Assembly (NCBI GenBank): GCA_012719495.1
Contig: JAAYAG010000056.1
Coordinates: forward strand, 1 to 50,864
Source: Bacteroidales bacterium
Lineage (GTDB): Bacteria; Bacteroidota; Bacteroidia; Bacteroidales; Prolixibacteraceae
Length of the DNA: 50,864 bases
Direction: 5' to 3'
The notes beneath the pieces were generated by a model, which saw nothing but the letters and a program-made list of their open reading frames with translations, was not told the DNA's origin and searched no databases. Shown piece by piece: positions 1 to 10,047 of the stretch; the first letter of the stretch is position 1; every line of letters starts with the position of its first letter. Position numbers and translations under genes: made by a program.

Positions 1-644
1 GGGTAGCTATGGCCTTGGTAACACCCGATTCGGAACGAACATTCGGAACCTACCTTGGAGCTGCCGTTGAAATGTCGGCCAGAGATCTGTCACCCCGACT
101 TTTTGAAGGATACAATATCGCGTACATCGAAGGGTATCTGGCTCAAAATCACGACCTTATTAGAGAGGCCGCACTATTGGCAAAAAATGCCGGACTAAGC
201 ATTGCCCTCGATCTGGCAAGTTATAATGTGGTTGAAGAAAACCTTGATTTTCTGAAGGAAATTGCCAGCGAATATGTCGATATCATTTTTGCCAACGAAG
301 AAGAGTCGAAAGCTTTTACCGGGAAAAACCCAAGTGAATCGGTGAAAGAACTGTCGAAATTATGCCACATTGCAGTAGTAAAAACCGGGGCTCAAGGATC
401 GCTCATCTGTTCGGGAAAAGAATTTATCGAAATTGGCGTTACAGGAAACTCTTGCGTAGACACTACAGGGGCCGGCGACCTATACGCAGCCGGATTTCTA
501 TATGGTTACTCGCTGGGACTTCCCCTCGAAAAATGCGGAAAAATTGCCTCAGTCGTTGCGGGTAAAGTGATTAGTATATACGGCGCCCGGATGAATGAAA
601 CCATGTGGGAGCAAATAAAAGCTGAAGTCTCAAAAATTATATAA
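1..644 (+). CDS. PfkB-family sugar/nucleoside kinase, 5' end missing
   Basis: This is the C-terminal two thirds of a ribokinase/PfkB-type kinase, which phosphorylates a sugar or nucleoside with ATP in the cytoplasm. The frame is open to the left edge, so the true start lies outside the window; the ATG at 9 is internal. Seen directly: the stretch IFANEEESKAFTG and, near the end, the family signature DTTGAGDLYAAGF, in which the second Asp of the GAGD motif is the catalytic base and the Gly run forms the anion hole. The adenosine-kinase-like subgroup is common in Bacteroidota, but the substrate cannot be read from this part. A terminator follows, so it ends its transcription unit. Confidence 0.9.
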   Translation, partial: VAMALVTPDSERTFGTYLGAAVEMSARDLSPRLFEGYNIAYIEGYLAQNHDLIREAALLAKNAGLSIALDLASYNVVEENLDFLKEIASEYVDIIFANEEESKAFTGKNPSESVKELSKLCHIAVVKTGAQGSLICSGKEFIEIGVTGNSCVDTTGAGDLYAAGFLYGYSLGLPLEKCGKIASVVAGKVISIYGARMNETMWEQIKAEVSKII

Positions 645-681
645 AAGACAGGAATCAACGTTTACACGTTTTCAATAAAGT

Positions 682-719
682 ATGCCCGCCGGAAAAAAAC
701 AACCCGACGGGCATTTTTT
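682..719 (+). terminator. Rho-independent terminator after the PfkB kinase
   Basis: ATGCCCG and CGGGCAT form the stem, with an A-rich loop and a run of six T after it. One internal mismatch is present. Confidence 0.8.
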
Positions 720-813
720 CACAGCAAAATCCCCTCTCAAAACGTTTTTACTTACAGAAGGTTAACATTTAACCTCTTTTTTTTCAGCGATTTATTCATT
801 GACTAAAAAAGAC

Positions 814-821
814 TATCTTTG
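814..821 (+). promoter_or_regulatory. Probable -7 box of the era promoter
   Basis: TATCTTTG fits the Bacteroidota -7 consensus TAnnTTTG and lies 26 nt before the era start. A TTG at 799 is too close to be a standard -33 box, so only half of the promoter is supported. Confidence 0.4.
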
Positions 822-847
822 CCCCGCTTAAAAAAGCATCGAATACC

Positions 848-1732
848 ATGGCACACAAATCAGGTTTTGTAAATATCATAGGCAATCCCAACGTTGGGAA
901 ATCGACCATTATGAACGCGTTGGTCGGCGAGAAAATATCTATTATCACGTCGAAAATGCAGACTACCCGTCACCGCATTAAAGGAATTGTTAGTGGCGAC
1001 GACTTTCAGATCGTGTATTCCGACACCCCGGGGATATTGAAACCCAACTACAAACTTCAGGAAGAAATGATGAAATTTGTAGACACAGCGCTCACCGACG
1101 CCGATGTGATCCTTTACGTAACCGACGTGGTTGAAACGGTGAACAAAAACCCAGAATACATCGAAAAAATCAATAAATCGGGAGTTCCTGTCATTCTATT
1201 GATAAACAAAATCGATTTATCGGAACAGCAAAAAGTGCTTGAATTGGTCAAAACATGGAAAGAACTGTTGCCCTGTGCAGAAATATTGACTATTTCGGCT
1301 ACAGAGAAATTCAATATCGCGCCCATTTTCGACATGATACTTGAAAAACTCCCTGAAGGCCCGGCATACTTTCCAAAAGACGAGCTGACAGACCGCAACG
1401 AACGCTTTTTTGTGCAGGAAATCATCCGCGAAAAAATATTACTGTACTACCAAAAAGAAGTCCCTTACTCGGTTGAAATAGAAGTTGAGTCGTTCAAAGA
1501 TGAAGAAAAACTCCTTCGGATACAGGCCGTTATACATGTAAACCGCGAAACCCAGAAAGGGATCATTATCGGCCACCAGGGAAAAGCGATAAAAAAAGTA
1601 GGCACCGAGGCACGAAAAGACATCGAAGAATTCTTTGAAAAGAAAGTATTTCTCGAATTGTTTGTAAAAGTGAACAAAGACTGGCGTGAAGAAGAACGGA
1701 GTTTGCGAAACTTCGGTTACGAAATGCAATAG
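848..1732 (+). CDS. era: GTPase Era
   Basis: Era is a cytoplasmic GTPase that binds the 3' end of 16S rRNA and helps 30S subunit assembly. The 294 residues match the usual length. Visible motifs are the P-loop GNPNVGKS (residues 12-19), the switch II DTPG near residue 58, the base-recognition NKID near residue 120, and a C-terminal KH domain with the loop GHQGKAIKK. It is followed 100 nt later by the related GTPase der in the same direction, so the two may be co-transcribed. Nothing looks damaged. Confidence 0.97.
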   Translation: MAHKSGFVNIIGNPNVGKSTIMNALVGEKISIITSKMQTTRHRIKGIVSGDDFQIVYSDTPGILKPNYKLQEEMMKFVDTALTDADVILYVTDVVETVNKNPEYIEKINKSGVPVILLINKIDLSEQQKVLELVKTWKELLPCAEILTISATEKFNIAPIFDMILEKLPEGPAYFPKDELTDRNERFFVQEIIREKILLYYQKEVPYSVEIEVESFKDEEKLLRIQAVIHVNRETQKGIIIGHQGKAIKKVGTEARKDIEEFFEKKVFLELFVKVNKDWREEERSLRNFGYEMQ

Positions 1733-1832
1733 TTTGCACCCGGCATATCTTCAAGCACAAGGGCAAGGATAAGAAATTGATATAGAAACAGCGGGGAAAC
1801 CATTTGATTCCCTTGAAAAACAGAAAAGAAAG

Positions 1833-3143
1833 ATGAGCAATATAGTAGCAATAGTTGGAAGGCCCAATGTAGGCAAATCGACACTCTTTAACCGGCTTAT
1901 AGAACAACGTTCGGCCATTGTCGACGACATTTCGGGTGTAACCCGCGACCGCAACTATGGCAAAAGCGAGTGGAACGGTATTGAATTCTCGGTAATCGAC
2001 ACCGGTGGATATGTAATGAATTCGAACGATGTTTTTGAAGATGAGATAAAACGACAAGTTCACCTTGCGATCGACGAATCGGATGTAATACTTTTTGTTG
2101 TTGATGTCGAAAGCGGAATTACCGACCTCGATGAAGCCGTAGCCACAATACTTCGCCGCGAAAAGAAACCTGTTTTTGTTGTGGTTAACAAAGTTGACAA
2201 TAACAAACGGCAAGGGGATGCTTACGAGTTTTATAACCTTGGATTGGGTGAGCTCTACAGTATTTCGTCGATGAATGGCTCCGGAACCGGCGACTTACTC
2301 GACAAAGTGGTTGAGTCGTTTCCTAAAGACAATACCCCTGAAGAAGAACTAGAAATACCTCATTTTGCAGTTGTTGGACGCCCCAACGTGGGCAAATCGT
2401 CGCTCATAAATACCATGATCGACGAGCCACGACACATAGTAACCGACATTGCCGGAACTACACGCGACTCCATCAACACCCGGTTCAACAAATTCGGGCA
2501 CGACTTTATTCTGACCGACACTGCTGGCCTGCGCAAAAAAGGAAAAGTAACCGATAATATTGAGTTCTATTCAGTAATGCGTTCGATACGCGCCATTGAA
2601 CTGGCCGATGTGTGCCTGCTTTTAATCGACGCTACACGTGGAGTTGAAGCTCAGGACATAAATATTTTCAACCTGATTATCAGAAACAAAAAAGGGGTTG
2701 TAATCCTAGTTAATAAATGGGACCTTGTAGAGAAAGACAATAAGTCGACCAATGTAATGATCGATGCCATAAAGGCCCGCATAGCCCCGAACGACGATGT
2801 GCCCATAATATTCACCTCGGCAATAACCAAGCAACGTGTGCTGAAAGCCTTTGAAATGGCCATGAAAGTGTACGAAAGCAGAAAGCAAAAAATTAAAACA
2901 TCGGTTCTTAACGAAATAATGCTTGAAGCCATTGAAGCCTATCCACCACCAGCATCAAAAGGCAAATACATTAAAATAAAATTCGTTACGCAATTGCCGA
3001 CCCCTACGCCAACCATAGCTTTTTTTGCCAATTTGCCGCAGTACATTAAAGAGCCCTACAAGAGGTACCTCGAAAACAAGCTACGCGAAAACTTCGATTT
3101 TACAGGTTCTCCACTTACGCTTGTCTTCAGGGCAAAATCATAA
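1833..3143 (+). CDS. der: Ribosome biogenesis GTPase Der (EngA)
   Basis: Der is a double GTPase needed for 50S subunit maturation. The 436-residue protein has two complete G domains: the first P-loop GRPNVGKS at residues 9-16 with NKVD later, and a second GRPNVGKS near residue 180 with [10 protein letters not shown] and NKWD. The C-terminal part is the KH-like domain ending in [12 protein letters not shown], which is typical of the family. The ATG at 1833 gives the usual start just before the first G domain. The pairing with era is common in Bacteroidota. A terminator follows. Confidence 0.97.
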   Translation: MSNIVAIVGRPNVGKSTLFNRLIEQRSAIVDDISGVTRDRNYGKSEWNGIEFSVIDTGGYVMNSNDVFEDEIKRQVHLAIDESDVILFVVDVESGITDLDEAVATILRREKKPVFVVVNKVDNNKRQGDAYEFYNLGLGELYSISSMNGSGTGDLLDKVVESFPKDNTPEEELEIPHFAVVGRPNVGKSSLINTMIDEPRHIVTDIAGTTRDSINTRFNKFGHDFILTDTAGLRKKGKVTDNIEFYSVMRSIRAIELADVCLLLIDATRGVEAQDINIFNLIIRNKKGVVILVNKWDLVEKDNKSTNVMIDAIKARIAPNDDVPIIFTSAITKQRVLKAFEMAMKVYESRKQKIKTSVLNEIMLEAIEAYPPPASKGKYIKIKFVTQLPTPTPTIAFFANLPQYIKEPYKRYLENKLRENFDFTGSPLTLVFRAKS

Positions 3144-3166
3144 AGAAACAACACCGATAACGAATT

Positions 3167-3193
3167 GCCGGGCAAAATAAGTCCGGCTTTTTT
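3167..3193 (+). terminator. Terminator after der
   Basis: GCCGG and CCGGC pair across a short loop, followed by seven T. Confidence 0.75.
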
Positions 3194-3231
3194 ATGCCTC
3201 AAAATTTCTCAAATGGGTTAACCTATCAACG

Positions 3232-3259
3232 CAAAAAAGCCCCGCTTGTAGCGAGGCTC
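3232..3259 (-). terminator. Terminator after trxA
   Basis: Read on the minus strand, AGCCTCGC pairs with GCGGGGCT (one G-U pair) over a four-base loop, followed by six T. It faces the der terminator, so the two units converge here. Confidence 0.8.
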
Positions 3260-3283
3260 TTCAAAATTCGTTCGTTTAACAAC

Positions 3284-3601
3284 TTAAAGCAGGGCATCAA
3301 TTTTCTGAGCCAATACAGTTTTTGGTACTGCACCAACTTGTTTATCGACCTGCTGACCATTCTTGAAAAACAAGAGGGTAGGAATATTCCTTATTCCCAA
3401 TTGAGAAGGAATACCCGCATTGCTGTCGACATCCATTTTTGCCACTACAATTTTGTCTTTATACTCTTCGGCCAATTCTTCAACAATAGGCCCTACCATA
3501 CGGCAAGGACCACACCACTCGGCCCAGAAATCAACTACAACCGGAATGTTCGACTGTAATACAACTTCCTCAAAATTAGCATCATTTACTTCTATAGCCA
3601 T
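3284..3601 (-). CDS. trxA: Thioredoxin
   Basis: Small cytoplasmic dithiol reductase of 105 residues. The active site WCGPC is intact, with Cys30 and Cys33, and the cis-proline loop appears in the stretch GIRNIPTLLFF. There is no signal peptide, so it acts in the cytoplasm. It lies 51 nt downstream of dnaE on the same strand with no visible terminator between them, so the two are probably read from one message. Confidence 0.96.
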   Translation of the reverse strand: MAIEVNDANFEEVVLQSNIPVVVDFWAEWCGPCRMVGPIVEELAEEYKDKIVVAKMDVDSNAGIPSQLGIRNIPTLLFFKNGQQVDKQVGAVPKTVLAQKIDALL

Positions 3602-3652
3602 AATTATATCATTAATATTTTTAAGTCAATTAAATCAAAAGGAGTTACAAAT

Positions 3653-6600
3653 TTAATTGATTTTAAATTGAATTCCTTCAATGCCATTCAAATATTCAAT
3701 AAACTCGTCGCGAAGAGCGATCTTTATATTTCTGGAAAACAGATTGACCGTGGTTTTTGTTTCAGGGTCAGAGATTTTAAATTCGAGTAACGTTTGGCCT
3801 TTATTTTTTTCGCACACTGTGTGTAATTCTGTAAGAAACTGGTCGGTAATCGATTGGAGTGGCACTTCAATCAACAATGATTTTATCATGGTGTCGCGCA
3901 CTTCGGAAAGGAGTTCAATATTTTGCACCTTAACTTCGAGCTGTTCTTCATCGCTATCGTTGTACCGAAAGCGAGGCATCACTTTCCCCCTAACCATAAG
4001 GAATAAGCCTTTATTACAGTACTTCCCGAAATTGATATAATCCTTTCCGGAAAAGAAAAATTTAAATTGCCCCTCGTAGTCGGCCAAAATAATATACGAG
4101 TATCGTTTCCCTTTGTTGCTTATAATATCACGGGCCTCGGTTACCATGCCAGCCAAAACCAGATCACGCCCCCTAAAAGGTTCCAAATCGGCTTCGAGTT
4201 GGGCAAGGGTAACGCCCTTGGTGCAAAATGAGTTGATTTCGAGTTTATAATCATCGAGCGGGTGGGCTGTAAGATATATTCCAATCAGGCTTTTCTCATG
4301 GTCGAGTTTTACCACCGATGGCCACTCTTCGGCAGCAACCGGCCGGGGTTTTTGAATAGTAATTTGCTGAGCCCCTCCAAAGAGCGACTGCTGTGCCATG
4401 TTCCTTTCGTTTTGGATAAGGTTTCCATAGCGGATGAGGTTTTCAATAAACGAAAGCTCGTTTTTGTCGGGTATAAAAAACTGAGAGCGGTTACATCCCG
4501 AAATTTGGTCAAAAGCGCCCGAATATGCCAATGCTTCCCAGTTCTTTTTGTTTACCGACTGAAGGTTAACCCTCTCGGCAAAATCGCAAATATCGCTATA
4601 GTCCCCGTTTCTTTTTCTCTCTTCAATAATGTCGGCCACAGCACCTGCACCAACGCCCTTTACACCAGCCATTCCAAAGCGGATTTCTCCTTTTTTATTT
4701 ACGGTGAATTTATGGTACGATTCGTTCACGTCGGGACCAAGAACCTTAATTCCGAGGTGGTTGCATTCATCCATAAAAATAGAAATGCGGTCGATGCTTG
4801 AAAGGTTCCGGCTTAGCACGGCTGCCATAAATTCAGCAGGGTAATGGGCTTTAAGATAACCGGTTTGGTAAGCTACAAACGCATAACAAACCGCATGCGA
4901 TTTATTAAATGCATATTGGGCAAAAGCTTCCCAGTCTTTCCAAATCTTTTCAATGAGTTTTTTCGGGTCTTTTTCCGGACACTGATCAACAAATTCCTTG
5001 TTTTTGAGACATCCGTCGGTAAACTCTTCTTTGAGTTTATCCATCAGCTTTCGGTTCTTCTTACCCATGGCCTTCCGAAGGGTATCAGATTGTCCCCGGG
5101 TAAAACCACCTAAAGCTCTCGACTGAAGCATTACCTGTTCCTGGAATACGGTAATCCCGTATGTTTCAGAAAGATAAGGTTCCATAAGCGGATGGTCGTA
5201 CAAGATTTCTTCTTCTCCCAGTTTTCGCTTTACGTAATCGGGAATATACTCCATTGGCCCTGGGCGGTAAAGGGCATTCATTGCCACAAGGTCTTCGAAA
5301 CGGTTGGGCTGCAACGAGCGCAACCATTTTTTCATGCCCGGAGATTCGAACTGAAATATGGCCGTGGTGTCGCCCCTGCTGAAAAGCTCGTATGTTTCCC
5401 TGTCGTCCATGGGGATGCGGTCGATATCAATGTCGATATTTTTTGAGAGCTTGATATTATCAAGACACTCTTTGATAATCGACAGGGTTTTCAGCCCAAG
5501 AAAGTCCATCTTCAGCAGCCCGATTTCTTCCACAAAACGGCCATCGTACTGAGTAGTAAACAGCGATTCGTCTTTGGTAGGCATAATGGGTATATGGTCT
5601 GAAAGCGGATCGCGGCTAATAAGCACCCCGCAGGCATGTACCCCGGTTTGGCGGACTGATCCTTCGAGCGATTCGGCAAACTTTATAGTGTCGGCAATAA
5701 GCTGGTTTGTCGATTTCTTTTCTATTTCGAGTTCTGGATTTTCTTTATATGCATCCTTCAGAGTGATTTTTGGCGTGTCTGGAACCATCTTAGCCAACCG
5801 ATCTGCCTCAGGGAGTGGCAATTGCAGCACGCGTGCAACATCGCGAATCGCCATTTTTGCGGCCATTGTACCAAAAGTGCAAATGTGGGCAACTTTATCC
5901 TGACCGTATTTTTTGGTAACCCAATCGAGAACAAATTGCCGCCCGTCGTCATCGAAGTCGATATCAATATCGGGCATCGAAATACGTTCGGGGTTAAGAA
6001 AGCGCTCGAACAGAAGGTTGTACTTCATCGGGTCGACATTGGTAATAGAAACACAATAGGCGACCACCGACCCGGCAGCAGAACCACGGCCCGGGCCAAC
6101 GATTACGCCCATGTCGCGGGCTGCTTTTATAAAATCCTGAACAATAAGAAAATATCCGGGGAATCCCATGAGTTTTATCGTCTCGAGCTCAAAATCGATA
6201 CGTTCCCGGTATTCTTCAAGTTGCTGTGGTGAGTAGCGGGTTTTTGCCCCTTCATAAACAAGATATTCAAGGTAATCGGATTCGAGTTTTATGCGGAGTA
6301 ATTTTTCGTAACTCCCTTTCAATTTGTATTTCGAGAATTCTTCTTTCAACACATCTTCGGGATGGTTTTTCACGAATTCGTCCCAATTGTAGAATTCGCC
6401 TGGAATAGGGAACTCGGGCATAATAGGAGAAGAATTAAGATCGAAAACTTCAACCTTATCGGCTATTTCTTGTGTATTTTCGAGTGATTCGGGAATATCA
6501 GCAAAGAGCTCGTTCATTTCTTCAACCGACTTGAACCACTCTTGTTTTGTGTAATGCATCCGGTTTTCATCGTCGTAATTTTTTCCGGTATTGAGGCATA

Positions 6601-7330
6601 TCATAATATCGTGAGCCTCGGCATCTTCTTGATTGGTAAAATGAACATCGTTAGCAGCGATCAGTTTAACATCAAACTTTTTTGCAAGCGGAACAAGGAC
6701 TGCATTTACTTTCACCTGGTTTTCGTATACCTCTTGTCGTTCGCGCAACGACTCGGCGGGGTGCCTGTGCAATTCAAGATAGAAATCGTCGGCAAAAACA
6801 CTTTTGAACCATTTGATAGCTTCTTCGGCCCCGTTAATATCTCCATTCATTATTTTCTGGGGGATTTCGCCGCCAAGGCAAGCCGAGCTTACAATAAGCC
6901 CTTCGTGATATTTTTCGAGCAACCCTTTATCGATTCTCGGTTTGTAGTACATCCCTTCCGTATTGGCAATTGATATGAGTTTTAGAAGGTTAACATAACC
7001 GGTGCGGTTTTTAGCTAAAAGAATCAAGTGATCGCCCGACCGGTCTTCCTTCCCTTGCTTGTATTCAATGCCACGCTCGGCTACATAGGTTTCGCAGCCA
7101 ATAATCGGTTTCAATTTAAACCATTGTTCTACCGGAAAGTCGGGGTTTCCGTAATTCTCGTTTTTGCAAGCGTTCCAAAACTCTTTAATCCCAAACATCG
7201 ACCCGTGGTCGGTTAATGCCAGCGCATTCATGCCGCACTTCATGGCCTTCGACACTAGCGAACCAATGCTGGCCTGACCGTCAAGAATTGAGTATTGCGA
7301 GTGTACATGTAGATGAACAAATGGTTTCAC
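3653..7330 (-). CDS. dnaE: DNA polymerase III alpha subunit
   Basis: Replicative polymerase catalytic subunit, 1225 residues. Domains seen in order: N-terminal PHP domain starting HLHVHSQYS with TDHGSMFG, the polymerase palm with PDIDIDFDDDGR holding two of the catalytic Asp residues, fingers with a GPGRGSAAGS motif, the helix-hairpin-helix region (FGMAGVKGVGAGA) near residue 880, and an OB-fold near residue 1030. The length suits the DnaE1 type of Bacteroidota. The start at 7330 places the PHP motif immediately after the initiator Met, as is normal. trxA follows closely. Confidence 0.98.
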   Translation of the reverse strand: MKPFVHLHVHSQYSILDGQASIGSLVSKAMKCGMNALALTDHGSMFGIKEFWNACKNENYGNPDFPVEQWFKLKPIIGCETYVAERGIEYKQGKEDRSGDHLILLAKNRTGYVNLLKLISIANTEGMYYKPRIDKGLLEKYHEGLIVSSACLGGEIPQKIMNGDINGAEEAIKWFKSVFADDFYLELHRHPAESLRERQEVYENQVKVNAVLVPLAKKFDVKLIAANDVHFTNQEDAEAHDIMICLNTGKNYDDENRMHYTKQEWFKSVEEMNELFADIPESLENTQEIADKVEVFDLNSSPIMPEFPIPGEFYNWDEFVKNHPEDVLKEEFSKYKLKGSYEKLLRIKLESDYLEYLVYEGAKTRYSPQQLEEYRERIDFELETIKLMGFPGYFLIVQDFIKAARDMGVIVGPGRGSAAGSVVAYCVSITNVDPMKYNLLFERFLNPERISMPDIDIDFDDDGRQFVLDWVTKKYGQDKVAHICTFGTMAAKMAIRDVARVLQLPLPEADRLAKMVPDTPKITLKDAYKENPELEIEKKSTNQLIADTIKFAESLEGSVRQTGVHACGVLISRDPLSDHIPIMPTKDESLFTTQYDGRFVEEIGLLKMDFLGLKTLSIIKECLDNIKLSKNIDIDIDRIPMDDRETYELFSRGDTTAIFQFESPGMKKWLRSLQPNRFEDLVAMNALYRPGPMEYIPDYVKRKLGEEEILYDHPLMEPYLSETYGITVFQEQVMLQSRALGGFTRGQSDTLRKAMGKKNRKLMDKLKEEFTDGCLKNKEFVDQCPEKDPKKLIEKIWKDWEAFAQYAFNKSHAVCYAFVAYQTGYLKAHYPAEFMAAVLSRNLSSIDRISIFMDECNHLGIKVLGPDVNESYHKFTVNKKGEIRFGMAGVKGVGAGAVADIIEERKRNGDYSDICDFAERVNLQSVNKKNWEALAYSGAFDQISGCNRSQFFIPDKNELSFIENLIRYGNLIQNERNMAQQSLFGGAQQITIQKPRPVAAEEWPSVVKLDHEKSLIGIYLTAHPLDDYKLEINSFCTKGVTLAQLEADLEPFRGRDLVLAGMVTEARDIISNKGKRYSYIILADYEGQFKFFFSGKDYINFGKYCNKGLFLMVRGKVMPRFRYNDSDEEQLEVKVQNIELLSEVRDTMIKSLLIEVPLQSITDQFLTELHTVCEKNKGQTLLEFKISDPETKTTVNLFSRNIKIALRDEFIEYLNGIEGIQFKIN

Positions 7331-7441
7331 AGTCGATTTATTTATAGTGTATTAAACAATATTTCAACGAATTAATCGTGCAGCTCTAAATTAATCCAAA
7401 AAAACGGTATCGGGCAGTATTGTTAATAATTTAGTGCCAAA

Positions 7442-7486
7442 TACAAAAAAGAACTCCTGTTATTGCTTGCACAGCAATAACAGGAG
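7442..7486 (-). terminator. Strong terminator after the lipoprotein pair
   Basis: A perfect 14-bp stem (CTCCTGTTATTGCT with its complement, loop of five) is followed on the minus strand by TTCTTTTTT. It ends the two-gene unit that starts at 8971. Confidence 0.85.
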
Positions 7487-7535
7487 CCAATAAGTTTGCG
7501 CTTTAAAAGTTACCAACAGGGTAAAAAACAACGGC

Positions 7536-8243
7536 CTATTCGGGCCATACAAAGAGAGTTTTTTTCGACTGTGAAATTGATTGATATTTGTAATATTGGG
7601 TTAGGTTATCTTCAAGTATAACCCCTTCAATTAACATCAATAACGAATCGCCTTCTTTTGGATAAGCACCATTTCTCCAAAGGTTTGAATAACTTACAAG
7701 AGTACCTTTAGTAGATGCCGTGTCGAGAAGTTGAGTGGCCAAAACAATTTTGTTATCGTCTAATACTCGAATTGAATAGCAATCGGCCGAAGGATTTCTC
7801 TTCCAATGAACGGTAACTGCATCGCCCTGTTTATGGGGTACAATACTATCGATTTGCATTGGGGCAATCGTTTTGTTTGTCAAATTATCAATTTGAACAA
7901 TCTGTGTATTATCATCGAAAGTTACATCAAAAATATATTCTCCGGTAGCAGGAGCCGTGGAAGTATACGCAGATTCGGGCAAAACATATTCGAAATAATT
8001 CGAAGTCATTTGCTTCATAGAAATATCACTGCCACCACCGGGTGTTCTCATTTTAACTGCTTTTACCGGGACATTTGCATTGAAATAAGACTCCAAGCCA
8101 AACAACGTGTCGCCATCAATAATGCGCACGGTAGAATAAACATCGGCAACATATTCTTTTTTAACTTCATTATCGAAACATGAAAACAACAGAAACAAAG
8201 CGGCAACAAAAGCCATTGTTTTAACTATCAATTTATTATTCAT
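7536..8243 (-). CDS. Uncharacterised lipoprotein (downstream member of a pair)
   Basis: I do not recognise the family. The protein is 235 residues from the ATG at 8243. It begins with a lysine followed by a hydrophobic signal sequence ending in LLFSC, a lipobox with Cys as the new N terminus, so it should be a membrane-anchored lipoprotein. An earlier in-frame ATG at 8276 would overlap the upstream gene by 22 nt and spoil the signal peptide, so 8243 is preferred. The mature part looks beta-rich, and the middle contains a fibronectin-like segment around VTVHWKRNPSADCYSIRV. It is 11 nt behind another lipoprotein gene, and they probably act together. Confidence 0.75.
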   Translation of the reverse strand: MNNKLIVKTMAFVAALFLLFSCFDNEVKKEYVADVYSTVRIIDGDTLFGLESYFNANVPVKAVKMRTPGGGSDISMKQMTSNYFEYVLPESAYTSTAPATGEYIFDVTFDDNTQIVQIDNLTNKTIAPMQIDSIVPHKQGDAVTVHWKRNPSADCYSIRVLDDNKIVLATQLLDTASTKGTLVSYSNLWRNGAYPKEGDSLLMLIEGVILEDNLTQYYKYQSISQSKKTLFVWPE

Positions 8244-8254
8244 AACTCTATTTA

Positions 8255-8971
8255 TTAATCTATTTTTGTTAACCAACTAAAATAATCTTCACGGGCAAAA
8301 GAAATGCTTTGCACATCGAACGCCGAAACGTTTTTCTCATATTGGTAAGCAAGAACCACCGGCCTGAACTTTTCGCCCCGCACGGGAATTTTTCCAGTAA
8401 ACCACCCGTCGGAACTGGAAGTAATTGAAAACCGGGGTTGTGAAGCACTTAAGAAATCGCTCTGAAAAACAACTTCACCAGCTTCATTTTCCAAAACAAC
8501 CCTATATTGATGGGCATACTCCACATTATTCCAAGCCAAGTTCAACCGGATATCGATAGTATCGAACTGGTTTTTGGTAAGTACTGGCGGCAACATAACA
8601 TTCTGTTCAAGAGAGTCGGTAGCTTCATATTCAATCCCATTATCGAAAACAACCTTGAAAAAGAATTCTTGTGGAGAAGGTTTGCTTGTTTTATAATCCG
8701 ATGTATCAGGAAAATAGCTAAAGGTATAACGGAATGCAGCCGAATCGAGTGGAATATTAATTGAACCATCGGTACTGCTAACCGAAGCCTGTTTCATTTT
8801 CTCGTAAGAATAGGCATAATAACAGGTGGCATACACCACAGAATCGCCCGACTTAAAAGATTGCACAATTGCATCGCCATAAGCAACATACATATTTTCT
8901 TCCTGTTGACACGAAGAAAACAGCATAATAACACCCAAAAGGAAAAAGAAAATAAATAAATAAGATTTCAT
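8255..8971 (-). CDS. Uncharacterised lipoprotein (upstream member of a pair)
   Basis: Not recognised by family. I choose the ATG at 8971 because it gives a clean lipoprotein signal: MKSY, a hydrophobic run, then LFSSC. The open frame extends to 9118, but the extra 49 residues are polar and would bury the signal. The mature protein of about 215 residues has alternating beta-type segments, including WNNVEYAHQYRVVLE, which resembles a fibronectin-like strand pattern also seen in the downstream partner. This suggests the two arose from a common ancestor or bind each other; that is inference. Confidence 0.75.
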   Translation of the reverse strand: MKSYLFIFFFLLGVIMLFSSCQQEENMYVAYGDAIVQSFKSGDSVVYATCYYAYSYEKMKQASVSSTDGSINIPLDSAAFRYTFSYFPDTSDYKTSKPSPQEFFFKVVFDNGIEYEATDSLEQNVMLPPVLTKNQFDTIDIRLNLAWNNVEYAHQYRVVLENEAGEVVFQSDFLSASQPRFSITSSSDGWFTGKIPVRGEKFRPVVLAYQYEKNVSAFDVQSISFAREDYFSWLTKID

Positions 8972-9341
8972 CTGTATAAAACTTTTAACATACTGAATAT
9001 CTTTTGGAACGAATGGTTGTTCATTGAATGAGTTTTCACCCGGATGGAACTCACATGTGTTTTGTTCATCCGTGTTTGTGTTTTTCTGCAAATATGTTCG
9101 TTTCATCATAGTTTTCACAATTTGAGTAATGACGATTAGGGCATTAAAAAAGTTGCGTTAAAAGTACAATATCCTGAAAAAAAAATGCCGGCTAATTTTC
9201 CAAAGGATTTAAGTTTAGCATTGAGCTATACACCAATATTAAGCGAAAAATTTGAAAAATAACAACATAGCAACAAAAAACAAACACAGCAAGATACAGT
9301 GAAACAGAAAAACAAAAATTACGGATAAAAGGTACAAAATG

Positions 9342-9371
9342 TTTGAAAATGAAAATAATATTGTACTTTTG
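9342..9371 (+). promoter_or_regulatory. Promoter of rpsP
   Basis: TTTG at 9342-9345 and TACTTTTG at 9364-9371 with 18 nt between them match the Bacteroidota -33/-7 consensus. The start codon lies 44 nt further on. Confidence 0.7.
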
Positions 9372-9414
9372 CGAACTCAAAAAAATAAAAAGTAATTATT
9401 TAAAATTTGACATT

Positions 9415-9996
9415 ATGCCAGTTAAAATTCGTTTGGCCCGTCATGGCCGAAAGAGAAATGCTTACTACCACATAGTAGTAGCAGACAGCAGGTCGCCACG
9501 AGATGGTAGGTTTATTGAAAGGATTGGCGCGTACAACCCGATCACAAATCCTGCTACCATTGAACTGGATTTCGACAAAGCGTTATTGTGGCTCAACAAA
9601 GGAGCACAACCCACCGACACAACAAAAAACATCTTGTCGGAAAATGGTGTTTTAATGAAAAAACACTTACTCGAAGGGGTTAAAAAAGGTGCATTCGACG
9701 AAGCAGAAGCAGAACGCCGCTTCAATGCCTGGAAACAGGAAAAAGCTGCCAAACTTCAGGCTAAGATCGAAAAAATCAACTCAAAATCTAACAACGAGTT
9801 AGCAGAAAAGTTGAAAGCCGAAACAAAAGTAAAAGAAGCCCGCGCTGCTGAAATTGCCAAGAAAAATGCTGAAGCCGCTGCTGCCGAAGCTGCACAACCA
9901 GAAGCCGCTGCTGAAGAAGTTGCCGAAGAAGCAACTGAAGCTGCTGCCGAAGATGTAGCTCCCGAAGCTGCTGAAGGTACTGAACAAGAAGCATAA
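9415..9996 (+). CDS. rpsP: 30S ribosomal protein bS16 with long C-terminal extension
   Basis: Structural protein of the small ribosomal subunit. The start is the ATG at 9415, because [15 protein letters not shown] is the conserved N terminus; the open frame extends upstream to 9343 but that part covers the promoter -7 box. The conserved core takes about 80 residues (to around the IGAYNP...LDFDKAL...GAQPTDT region). The remaining roughly 110 residues form a charged coiled-coil-like stretch that turns into an Ala/Glu-rich, low-complexity tail. Extensions of this sort are known from Bacteroidota; this one brings the protein to 193 residues. Confidence 0.95.
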   Translation: MPVKIRLARHGRKRNAYYHIVVADSRSPRDGRFIERIGAYNPITNPATIELDFDKALLWLNKGAQPTDTTKNILSENGVLMKKHLLEGVKKGAFDEAEAERRFNAWKQEKAAKLQAKIEKINSKSNNELAEKLKAETKVKEARAAEIAKKNAEAAAAEAAQPEAAAEEVAEEATEAAAEDVAPEAAEGTEQEA

Positions 9997-10020
9997 CCTT
10001 AAACAGATAGTTGGCTTAAA

Positions 10021-10047
10021 AAGCGTTTCTCACGAGACGCTTTTTTA
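10021..10047 (+). terminator. Terminator between rpsP and prmC
   Basis: AGCGTTTCT and its near complement GAGACGCT are followed by six T. On the other strand the stem is followed by five T, so it may serve both converging genes; it overlaps the prmC stop codon. Confidence 0.8.

Noticed and set aside
3681-7216. Several long rightward open frames opposite dnaE.
   Set aside because: They mirror the codon pattern of dnaE, an essential gene with full family motifs; the opposite frames are by-products.
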